This document shows positions 1-5,444 of a stretch of DNA of 5,654 nucleotides, in pieces. This DNA comes from Bacillota bacterium. GTDB taxonomy: Bacteria > Bacillota > Sulfobacillia > RBS10-35 > JAJYVN01. A program made the translations under genes and the position numbers. The stretch lies in contig JAJYVN010000197.1 in NCBI GenBank assembly GCA_021791995.1, forward strand, positions 1-5,654, given 5' to 3'. Under the pieces are notes generated by a model. It was given only the letters and a program-made list of their open reading frames with translations, had not been told where the DNA came from and did no database searches. Every line of letters begins with the position of its first letter. Position 1 is the stretch's first letter.

Positions 1-1
1 T

Positions 2-247
2 GTGAGTTGGCCTATGTGGTTGCCGTATGTGGTGAGTGTGGTGTTTTTAGCCGTTCCAAATTACAAATTCGGCCCCGATGTCGGGATGTATCTGTTTGGT
101 CCCAAGGGGGTGGGCTATCTGCCGCTGAAGACCGGGCTCGAGAATCTGATCAGTAACGGGCAGCACTTCTGGTGCATCTGCCTACTCCTATTCATTGCGG
201 TGTTGGCGGCGCTTGGCATGCGGCCGAATCCGGCAAAGGCGGGCTAG
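2..247 (+). CDS. C-terminal part of an unrecognised membrane protein (probably 5'-truncated by the window)
   Basis: An open frame runs from the first bases of the window to tandem stops TAG (245-247) and TGA (248-250). A GTG at position 2 could be a start, but no upstream sequence is visible, so this is more likely the tail of a longer gene. The 81 residues contain two hydrophobic stretches, about residues 4-19 (rich in Val, Leu and Tyr) and 55-72 (Cys, Leu, Ile, Ala). They are separated by a Gly/Pro-rich polar loop containing the near-repeat FGPDVGMYLFGPKGVGY. A short basic tail (RPNPAKAG) follows the second segment. This suggests an integral inner-membrane protein ending in the cytoplasm. 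I do not recognise the family and assign no function. The 109-base gap before the next gene suggests it is not tightly linked to the downstream operon. Confidence 0.5.
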   Translation: MSWPMWLPYVVSVVFLAVPNYKFGPDVGMYLFGPKGVGYLPLKTGLENLISNGQHFWCICLLLFIAVLAALGMRPNPAKAG

Positions 248-356
248 TGACGACGACCCGGTCCGCAGTATATATGGTTTCCTTTTGCTGCGTCCGCATG
301 GTACAACACCTCCGGATCGGGCGTTGCGATGCCCCACGTTGACAGGGAGGTGTACC
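248..356 (+). promoter_or_regulatory. Intergenic leader; possible promoter region of the downstream operon
   Basis: This 109-base gap is the largest non-coding stretch upstream of the FAH-ndk-marR-mtnP-ahcY run, so it is the likeliest place for the operon promoter. The only AT-rich element is TATATAT at 269-275, which could serve as a -10 box, but no good -35 lies about 17 bases upstream. No convincing operator palindrome for the MarR protein was found by eye. The placement is inferred from context and the motif itself is weak. Confidence 0.2.
345..350 (+). promoter_or_regulatory. Ribosome binding site that fixes the TTG start of the FAH-family gene
   Basis: GGGAGG lies six bases before the TTG at 357. 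It selects this start over an in-frame ATG at 195, which would overlap the upstream gene by about 50 bases and add a 54-residue Arg/Pro-rich extension unlike the family. Confidence 0.75.
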
Positions 357-1145
357 TTGCGGTATGCGCGTGTCTTGCTTCCGACGGGACCTGCCTGGGC
401 ACGGCTCGACGGTTCGACGGTGGTGATTCTCACATCTGCCCCATACAACGGTGGGGTGCCGTGCGGGGAGGCTTTCCTCCCGAGCGTGCGGCTCCTTGCG
501 CCGTGTGAGCCGATGAAGATTATTGGTGTCGGCCTGAATTACGAGAACCATCGGGATGACCGCGAAAGCTCAGATCGCCTGCTTGCCAGCGTTGTCTCTG
601 GAACGCTGCGGGCCCAATCCAATCCTTTGCTGTTTCTGAAACCTCCGACCTCCGTCATTGGGCCGGGGGATGCGATCGTGCTTCCGCCTGAATCCCAGCG
701 GGTCGACTATGAGGCGGAGTTGGCCGTGGTGGTGGGCAGGAGGCTCTGGCGTCCCAGGCGGGAGGAGGCTCAAGACGCTATCTTCGGGTATACGTGCGCC
801 AACGATGTTACGGCACGAGACCTGCAGCAGTTGGATGTGCAGTGGACGCGGGCAAAGGCCTTCGACACATTCTGTCCCGTGGGCCCCTGGATCGAGACTG
901 ACCTCGATCCAGCGCAGGTGATGGTGCGGGGACGATTGAATGGGGAGACGCGGCAAGAGGCACCTGCCAAGGCCATGCTCGCCGATGTGGTGGAGCTCGT
1001 GCGGTTTTCGGCCGCTGTGATGACCCTGTTGCCCGGAGACGTCCTTCTGACCGGTACACCGGCCGGGACGGCAGAGCTGCAGCGGGGGGATGTCTATGTG
1101 GTGCAGATCGATGGTGTTGGAGAACTGGAGAATCCGGTAGTCTAG
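357..1145 (+). CDS. Fumarylacetoacetate hydrolase (FAH) family protein
   Basis: The 262-residue product belongs to the FAH superfamily of metal-dependent enzymes, which cleave or isomerise acylpyruvate-type and related 2-oxo acids in the cytoplasm. The start is the TTG at 357, chosen for its GGGAGG ribosome binding site and because the protein then opens like its relatives (MRYARV). A short N-terminal domain (1-50) precedes the catalytic core, which begins at IIGVGLNYENH (55-65). Core motifs are FLKPPTSVIGPGD (93-105), the metal-binding ExE at Glu119 and Glu121 in VDYEAELAVVVG, the third ligand Asp150 in ANDVTARDLQ, KAFDTFCPVGPW (167-178), and the C-terminal LTGTPAG (231-237). Length fits YcgM/HpcE-like members, which are usually 200-300 residues. 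The exact substrate cannot be read from the sequence. No aromatic-catabolism partners are nearby, so acylpyruvate hydrolase, oxaloacetate-processing or a housekeeping role are all possible. It is separated from ndk by 34 bases and is probably the first gene of the operon. Confidence 0.9.
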   Translation: MRYARVLLPTGPAWARLDGSTVVILTSAPYNGGVPCGEAFLPSVRLLAPCEPMKIIGVGLNYENHRDDRESSDRLLASVVSGTLRAQSNPLLFLKPPTSVIGPGDAIVLPPESQRVDYEAELAVVVGRRLWRPRREEAQDAIFGYTCANDVTARDLQQLDVQWTRAKAFDTFCPVGPWIETDLDPAQVMVRGRLNGETRQEAPAKAMLADVVELVRFSAAVMTLLPGDVLLTGTPAGTAELQRGDVYVVQIDGVGELENPVV

Positions 1146-1179
1146 GTGTTCAGACGAATCTGTGGAAAGGGGTCGACGA

Positions 1180-1635
1180 ATGCAGCGTACCCTGGTGCTG
1201 ATTAAACCGGATGCGGTCGAGCGCGCACTAGTGGGGGAGATCATCGGGAGAATGGAGCGTAAGGGTCTCCGCCTCGTGGCGGCACGGCTCTTGCGGCCAA
1301 GCCGAGCCTTGGCGGAACAACACTATGCGGCGCACCGCACGAAGCCCTTCTTTGGCGGCTTGATCGACTTTCTCGCCTCGGGACCCGTCCTCGCAATGGT
1401 ATGGGAAGGACCGCGTGCGATCGATCAGGTCCGTGCTCTGATGGGGGCGACGGATCCACTTAAGTCAGCTCCCGGGAGTATTCGCGGAGACCTGGCACTC
1501 GATATTGGCAATAACCTCATTCACGGTTCAGACAGCGAGGAATCGGCGGCGCAGGAGATTGAACTGTGGTTCGCCGCCGACGATGTGCTGCACTATCGGC
1601 GCTCGAGCGACGGATGGGTTCAGGGAGCCGAGTAG
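1180..1635 (+). CDS. ndk: Nucleoside diphosphate kinase
   Basis: This 151-residue cytoplasmic enzyme transfers the gamma phosphate of ATP to nucleoside diphosphates through a phosphohistidine intermediate, balancing NTP and dNTP pools. The catalytic histidine is His115 in the signature NLIHGSDS (112-119). Other family active-site residues are visible: Lys9 in LVLIKPDAV, Tyr49, Arg85, Thr91 in GATDP, Arg102 in SIRGD and Asn112. The N-terminal TLVLIKPDAV and the KPFFGGLIDF segment (55-64) are typical. Length is slightly above the usual 140-150 because of a short C-terminal tail (DGWVQGAE). The start is the ATG at 1180, preceded at seven bases by AAAGGGG (1166-1172). An in-frame GTG at 1162 would add six residues and has no comparable ribosome binding site. 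The stop is TAG. The marR gene follows after 13 bases, so ndk sits inside the operon. Confidence 0.97.
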   Translation: MQRTLVLIKPDAVERALVGEIIGRMERKGLRLVAARLLRPSRALAEQHYAAHRTKPFFGGLIDFLASGPVLAMVWEGPRAIDQVRALMGATDPLKSAPGSIRGDLALDIGNNLIHGSDSEESAAQEIELWFAADDVLHYRRSSDGWVQGAE

Positions 1636-1636
1636 G

Positions 1637-1641
1637 GGAGG
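1637..1641 (+). promoter_or_regulatory. Ribosome binding site that selects the GTG start of the MarR-family gene
   Basis: GGAGG within a GGGGAGGGAG run begins one base past the ndk stop codon and is seven bases before the GTG at 1649. The later in-frame ATG at 1670 has no purine-rich sequence in front of it. Confidence 0.65.
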
Positions 1642-1648
1642 GAGCCCG

Positions 1649-2152
1649 GTGGTCACCTTCCGTCCAGCGATGCGATGGATCCCGGATGGACGTGCCAACG
1701 CCCCCGCGGAGGACCCAGAGACCGATCAGGTTGAGGAGATCGACCGCCTGCTGCGCAGTGTCTCCCTCTTGGTGCGGCGGCGCGGGCGAATGAGTCTGGA
1801 GGGTTCCCGGGTTACTCCACCGCAGTTTAACGCGCTGCAGGCGGTGGCGCGGGCGGGTGGACTCACGATGGGAGAACTCTGTCAGCAATTGTACCTCGCC
1901 TCCAGTACGGTGACGGCCTTGGTGGATCGGCTGGAGGAAGCAGCCCTGGTGGAGCGTGTGCGGGACGGTCATGATAAGCGTGTGGTGCGCCTTTCGGTGA
2001 CGGAGACTGGCCAACGCGTGATGGATCAAGTGATGACGGCACGGATTACGTATTTGCGGACGGTGCTCGACCGACTGGGTGCGCCGGACCAGCGGTGCCT
2101 CGTGGAGTCGCTCCGTCGCATCCACCGCGAGATGGAGGTTGATGCCCTGTGA
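1649..2152 (+). CDS. MarR-family winged helix-turn-helix transcriptional regulator
   Basis: The 167-residue product has the MarR layout: an N-terminal dimerisation helix (about 27-50, EEIDRLLRSVSLLVRRRG), a winged helix-turn-helix, and C-terminal helices (about 121-165) completing the dimer interface. In the DNA-binding part, GLTMGELCQQL (71-81) is the first helix, ASSTVTALVDRLEEAALVER (84-103) is the recognition helix, and RDGHDKRVVRLSVTETG (105-121) is the wing with the conserved Asp-x-Arg (Asp109, Arg111). MarR proteins usually act as dimeric repressors released by small ligands or oxidation. There is a Cys at 78 in the first DNA-binding helix and one at 150, but no pattern that proves redox sensing. 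The GTG start gives a 20-residue disordered-looking N-terminal extension (MVTFRPAMRWIPDG and onward). Its TGA stop overlaps the GTG of the phosphorylase gene by four bases, so the two are probably translationally coupled. It may control this operon, but the target and ligand are unknown. Confidence 0.9.
   Translation: MVTFRPAMRWIPDGRANAPAEDPETDQVEEIDRLLRSVSLLVRRRGRMSLEGSRVTPPQFNALQAVARAGGLTMGELCQQLYLASSTVTALVDRLEEAALVERVRDGHDKRVVRLSVTETGQRVMDQVMTARITYLRTVLDRLGAPDQRCLVESLRRIHREMEVDAL
2134..2139 (+). promoter_or_regulatory. Ribosome binding site for the purine phosphorylase gene, inside marR
   Basis: GGAGGT lies within the last codons of marR, nine bases before the GTG at 2149. It supports that GTG as the true start and the four-base GTGA overlap with the marR stop codon. 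Confidence 0.7.
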
Positions 2153-2940
2153 AGCCTGTAGCGATTATTGGAGGGACAGGCTTTTACGAGCCCGGGCTTT
2201 TGGCGGACGTGTCCGAGCGGATTGTTGCGACACCTTACGGCATGGCGACGGTGCATACGGGGAGCTACGCTGGCACACCGCTTGTTTTTGTGGCGCGGCA
2301 CGGGGCGGACCACTCGCTTCCTCCGCACCGTGTGAATTACCGGGCAAACATCTGGGCGCTCTATGAGATGGGGGTTCAGTCGGTCTTCGCGACCGCAGCG
2401 TCTGGCTCTCTGACTCCCCAGATCCCGCCGGGATCGCTCTGTCTGTGTGATCAGTTCTTGGACTTCACACGTAGCCGGGTCAGCACGTTTTTTGAAGGGG
2501 GGGAATGGGGGGTGCGGCATGTGGACATGACCTCCCCATACTGTCCTCGGCTCCGCACGGTGCTTGCGGCTTCTGCTGCGGAAGAGGGTATTGCACTGGG
2601 TACTGGCGCCACGTATGTCTGTACGGAAGGGCCACGCTTCGAGACGCCGGCCGAGATTCGCGCCTATGCACAGCTGGGGGGACAGCTGGTTGGTATGACG
2701 GGGGTCCCAGAGGTCGTTCTCGCGCGGGAGGCCGGGATGTGCTACGCCTCCGTTGCGATCGCCACCAACTCGGCGGCAGGCCTTGCAGGCCATCCCCTTA
2801 CGCACGCTGAGGTGGTGGAGGCGATGGCGGCGGCGGTGGCTCGGGTGCGAGGTCTGATCCTCCGTGCAGCGGTGGCCGTGGCGGACGTTAACTGCACCGA
2901 GTGTGCGGGTTCGCTCTTGCCGGTCCGGGAAGGAGCATGA
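2149..2940 (+). CDS. MTAP/PNP-family purine nucleoside phosphorylase, probably 6-oxopurine or methylthioinosine specific
   Basis: This 263-residue enzyme of the trimeric PNP/MTAP family carries out phosphorolysis of a purine (5'-methylthio)nucleoside to free base and (methylthio)ribose 1-phosphate in the cytoplasm. Visible motifs are the phosphate loop GGTG (8-11), RHGADHSLPPH (50-60), VNYRANI (62-68), the PGSLCLCDQFLDFT run (94-107), TEGPRFET (159-166), GMTGVPEVVLARE (182-194) and IATNSAAG (204-211). The overall pattern is that of genes commonly named mtnP. However, the residue matching human MTAP Ser178 is Glu165, and the residue matching MTAP Asp220 is Asn207, with Ala209 in place of Asp222. 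Glu and Asn at these places are those of human PNP (Glu201, Asn243), which bind the 6-oxopurine ring. I therefore infer inosine, guanosine or methylthioinosine rather than methylthioadenosine as substrate. The start is GTG, overlapping the marR stop. AhcY follows after three bases. The sequence between residues 113 and 123 is encoded by two long G runs (2497-2503 and 2507-2512), but the frame is intact. Confidence 0.93.
   Translation: MKPVAIIGGTGFYEPGLLADVSERIVATPYGMATVHTGSYAGTPLVFVARHGADHSLPPHRVNYRANIWALYEMGVQSVFATAASGSLTPQIPPGSLCLCDQFLDFTRSRVSTFFEGGEWGVRHVDMTSPYCPRLRTVLAASAAEEGIALGTGATYVCTEGPRFETPAEIRAYAQLGGQLVGMTGVPEVVLAREAGMCYASVAIATNSAAGLAGHPLTHAEVVEAMAAAVARVRGLILRAAVAVADVNCTECAGSLLPVREGA
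2928..2935 (+). promoter_or_regulatory. Ribosome binding site for ahcY
   Basis: GGAAGGAG within the last codons of the phosphorylase gene lies eight bases before the ATG at 2944. Two other ATGs at 2937 and 2940 are in a different frame and do not give AhcY. Confidence 0.7.
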
Positions 2941-2943
2941 TGG

Positions 2944-4182
2944 ATGGGATTACGTATTCGCGACGGGAAGCTTGCCCCAGAGGGTGAGCGCAAGATTGAC
3001 TGGGCCGCATCCCACATGCCCGTGTTGGGGGCGGTCACCGAGCAGTTGATCCAGGCGGGGAGCCTGCAGGGGGTCCGCGTCGGGGTGTGCCTGCACTTGG
3101 AGGCCAAGACCGCGTGTTTGGCACTGGCCCTGCAACGGGCGGGAGCCGTTGTCTCGATCACAGGGAGCAATCCGCTCTCAACGCAGGATGACGTCTGTGC
3201 GGGGCTAGCCGGGCGGGGGGTTTCGGTGTATGCGTGGCATGCGCCAACCCCCGAGGAGTATCGGGGATTTTTACGCGAGGTCCTGGACGATGATCCGCAA
3301 CTGCTGCTCGATGACGGAGCGGACATGATCACCCTGTTGCACGCGGAGCGAGCCGACCGTGTGGACAGGGTTCGGGGAGCGACGGAAGAAACCACGACCG
3401 GAGTGCTTCGCCTTCGGGCCATGGCGACGGACGGTGCGCTACGCTTTCCGGTGGTGGCCGTGAACGATGCCAAGATGAAGTATCTTTTCGATAATCGTTA
3501 CGGTACAGGGCAGTCGGTTTGGGAGGGTGTACTGCGCGCCACCAATCTGCTGCTTGCCGGCAAGCAAGTCCTCGTAGTTGGCTATGGCTGGTGTGGCCGT
3601 GGTGTTGCTCTGCGCGCACAGGGGTTGGGGGCGCGTGTGACCGTTGCGGAGGTCGATCCGATCGCTGCCAACGAGGCGCTCTTGGAGGGGCTTGCGGTGC
3701 GGCGGGCCGTGGATGCGGTGGCGGATGCCGACTTCATTATCACGTGCACGGGGGATCGGGGTGTCATCGCGGAGGAGCATCTCTTGCGTTGCAAGGATGG
3801 CGCGGTGCTGGCGAACGCGGGGCATTTCAACGTCGAAGTTGATACGGTTGCTCTGGAACGGATGGCCCTTGGCCGGCAGCTGGTCCGTCCCAACGTGGAG
3901 GAATTTCGACTCCCGAATGGCCGGCGCCTGAATCTTCTGGCCGAGGGACGTCTTGTCAATCTCGCAGCGGGGGATGGTCACCCTGCGGAGATCATGGACA
4001 TCTCCTTCGCCTTGCAAGCGCTATCGCTCGCGTGGATCGCGGCGGCTGATGCGGAACCAGGTGTTTTGGATGTGCCGCCAGGGCTTGACCGAGAGGTGGC
4101 TCGGCTGCGGTTGGCCGCGACGGGGGCGGAAGTGGACGAACTCACCGCCAGCCAGCGTGCGTATTTGCACAGCTGGCGCTGA
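2944..4182 (+). CDS. ahcY: S-adenosylhomocysteine hydrolase (adenosylhomocysteinase), short Thermotoga/archaeal type
   Basis: This 412-residue NAD-dependent enzyme hydrolyses SAH to homocysteine and adenosine, relieving product inhibition of SAM-dependent methyltransferases. Substrate-domain motifs are HLEAKTA (51-57), GSNPLSTQDDV (74-84), LLDDGAD (121-127), GATEETTTGVLRLRAM (145-160) and NDAKMKYLFDNRYGTGQS (174-191). The Rossmann NAD site is VGYGWCGRG (212-220), followed by NAGHFNVE (291-298) and LVNLAAGDGHPAEIMD (337-352). By alignment from memory with the mammalian enzyme, catalytic residues are His51, Asp124, Glu149, Lys179, Asp183, His293 and His346. The protein lacks both the roughly 40-residue insertion of many bacterial enzymes and the C-terminal Lys/Tyr tail that reaches the partner subunit's NAD, ending at YLHSWR as in Thermotoga-like short forms. 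Lys55 stands where mammalian enzymes have the Glu contacting the adenine N6. The start is ATG with GGAAGGAG in front, three bases after the phosphorylase stop. It is the last gene of the operon. Confidence 0.97.
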   Translation: MGLRIRDGKLAPEGERKIDWAASHMPVLGAVTEQLIQAGSLQGVRVGVCLHLEAKTACLALALQRAGAVVSITGSNPLSTQDDVCAGLAGRGVSVYAWHAPTPEEYRGFLREVLDDDPQLLLDDGADMITLLHAERADRVDRVRGATEETTTGVLRLRAMATDGALRFPVVAVNDAKMKYLFDNRYGTGQSVWEGVLRATNLLLAGKQVLVVGYGWCGRGVALRAQGLGARVTVAEVDPIAANEALLEGLAVRRAVDAVADADFIITCTGDRGVIAEEHLLRCKDGAVLANAGHFNVEVDTVALERMALGRQLVRPNVEEFRLPNGRRLNLLAEGRLVNLAAGDGHPAEIMDISFALQALSLAWIAAADAEPGVLDVPPGLDREVARLRLAATGAEVDELTASQRAYLHSWR

Positions 4183-4222
4183 CCGAGAGTCGAACGCGTT
4201 GACCGAATAGGCGCGGTGCAAG

Positions 4223-4242
4223 CCCCTTCCTTTCGGCAGGGG
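4223..4242 (+). terminator. GC-rich hairpin after ahcY: operon terminator or left-end palindrome of the insertion element
   Basis: CCCCT (4223-4227) pairs with AGGGG (4238-4242). Inside, after one mismatch (T4228 against C4237), CC (4229-4230) pairs with GG (4235-4236) around a TTTC loop. The hairpin begins 41 bases after the ahcY stop. No T run follows, so as an intrinsic terminator it is atypical. IS200/IS605-type elements also carry a subterminal palindrome at the left end, and the tnpB promoter begins about 40 bases downstream, so this could instead belong to the element. The sequence alone does not decide. Confidence 0.45.
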
Positions 4243-4279
4243 GATCAGCCGACTTGTTGTGCATTCATTACGATGAGTG

Positions 4280-4288
4280 TGGTATAAT
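4280..4288 (+). promoter_or_regulatory. Extended -10 promoter of tnpB
   Basis: TGG followed by a perfect TATAAT (4283-4288) forms an extended -10 box just before the tnpB ATG at 4296. The best -35 candidates are poor (TGCATT at 4260-4265 with a 17-base spacer, or TTGTGC at 4257-4262 with a 20-base spacer), which is acceptable for an extended -10 promoter. The transcript would begin within a few bases of the start codon, so the message would be nearly leaderless. AAGG at 4291-4294 is too close to the ATG to be a good ribosome binding site. Confidence 0.6.
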
Positions 4289-4295
4289 GCAAGGC

Positions 4296-5444
4296 ATGGA
4301 GCGCAAGGCGTACCAGTACCGCTTCCACCCGACCGACGATCAAGCGTGTGAACGGGGGTGGACCGTCGGTTGCGTCCGGTACGTGTATAACGGGGCGTTT
4401 ACGCTGCGAACCCAAGCATGGGTTGAGCACCACGAGCGCATCGACTGGGCGGAAACGGATCGGCTCTTGGTGGGGATGAAGAGGGACGCGGAGAAGTCCT
4501 GGCTGGCCGGAGTCTCCTGCGTTCCGCTCCAATCGGCACTTCGGCACCTGCGTGCGACCTTCGTCAACTTCTTCGCGGGTCGCACCCAGTACCCGCACTT
4601 TCATCGGAAGCACGATCGACAGAGCGCCACATACCGCATCGGTGGCTTTCGGTGGAAAGGCAGCGACCTCACACTCGCCCAGATGAACACGCCGTTCGAC
4701 ATCCGTGGGAGGTGGCGCGTCGGTGCGGAACCAACCAGCGTCACGGTCAGCTAGGACTAGGCCGAGCGTTCCTTTGTCTCCATCTCGATCGAGGAGGATG
4801 TTGTTTTGTTGCCCGTGGGCATCGCGACCGTTGGCCACGACCGCAGGTTACGGAATGCCGTCGGTCTGAGCAGAGCGGAGAAGGTGGGAAACGAACGCTT
4901 TTTCCGCCGCGACGCGAAACGTTTGACCAGGGCGCGGCACAAGGTGGCCCGCATCGCCGACCGGCGAAGGGAGTTCACGTATCAACGCAGCACGCGCATC
5001 ATCCGCGAAAACCAAGTGGTATACGCGGAGGGTTGGAACGTGAAGGGGGTGCTCGCGCACCCGACGTTGGCCAAGAGCATCGCTGACGTGGGCTGGGGAG
5101 AGTTGCTGCGGCAACTGGAGTACAAGGCGCGGTGGTACGGTCGCACCTTCGTTCCAATTGATCGCTTGTACCCCAGCAGTAAGCGGTGCCACGCCTTCCG
5201 CCATACCATGCACCATCGCCCGCTGGAGGTACGGTAGTCGGAGTGCCCCGCATCCGGAGCGGCCCTGGATGGGGACGTCAACGCTGCCCAGAACATCGAA
5301 GATGCGGGACTCTCGAAACTCGCCGTGGGACTGCCCGTGCCGACCTGTGGAGGAGACGATCGACCCACACGGAAACGGGTGGGCGGACACCCCGGCGAAG
5401 CAGGACACCTCGGTGAGCCATCAGAGGGAATCCCTCAGCTTGAG
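4296..5444 (+). pseudogene. tnpB: Decayed tnpB (RuvC-like RNA-guided nuclease of IS605/IS1341 elements) with three in-frame TAG stops
   Basis: TnpB is the omega-RNA-guided nuclease of these elements and the ancestor of Cas12. Starting at ATG 4296 (MERKAYQYRFHPT), one frame carries the whole family pattern: GCVRYVYNGAF (codons 24-34), VPLQSALRHLRATFVNFFAG, RQSATYR, VGNERFFRRD, KVARIADRRREF, RENQVVYAEGWNVKG, LAKSIADVGWGELLRQLEYK, YPSSKRC and DGDVNAAQNI. That frame is broken by TAG at 4752-4754, 4758-4760 and 5235-5237. No frameshift is needed to join the parts. The RuvC acids remain: Asp at 4839-4841, Glu at 5028-5030, Asp at 5274-5276. The C-terminal zinc finger is damaged: its two CxxC pairs now read CHAF (from 5187) and CPAS (from 5244). 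Around 4926-4960 the protein is shorter than relatives by roughly 20 or more residues. The end given is the codon GAG at 5442-5444, where many relatives have TAG. Reading continues to TGA at 5541-5543, beyond the hairpin. Function is almost certainly lost. Confidence 0.9.

Noticed and set aside
195..356. N-terminal extension of the FAH protein from ATG 195
   Set aside because: It overlaps the upstream gene, has no ribosome binding site, and its composition is unlike the family. TTG 357 fits better.
2497..2512. Two long G runs as a frameshift or programmed slippage site in the phosphorylase gene
   Set aside because: The reading frame on both sides matches the family without any shift, so no slippage is needed. 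At most it is a mutation-prone site.
2026..2805. Long (259-codon) open frame on the minus strand across marR and the phosphorylase gene
   Set aside because: It lies opposite two clear family genes, its product is rich in Arg, His and Pro with no recognisable motif, and such openings are common opposite GC-rich genes.
4652..5086. A 144-codon plus-strand open frame overlapping the tnpB region in another frame
   Set aside because: The TnpB motifs are all in the other frame, and this product is Arg/Gly/His-rich and unrecognisable.
4296..5444. A domesticated nuclease-dead TnpB repressor (TldR-like)
   Set aside because: Such proteins lose RuvC acids but keep an intact frame. Here the acids remain and the frame is broken, the opposite pattern.
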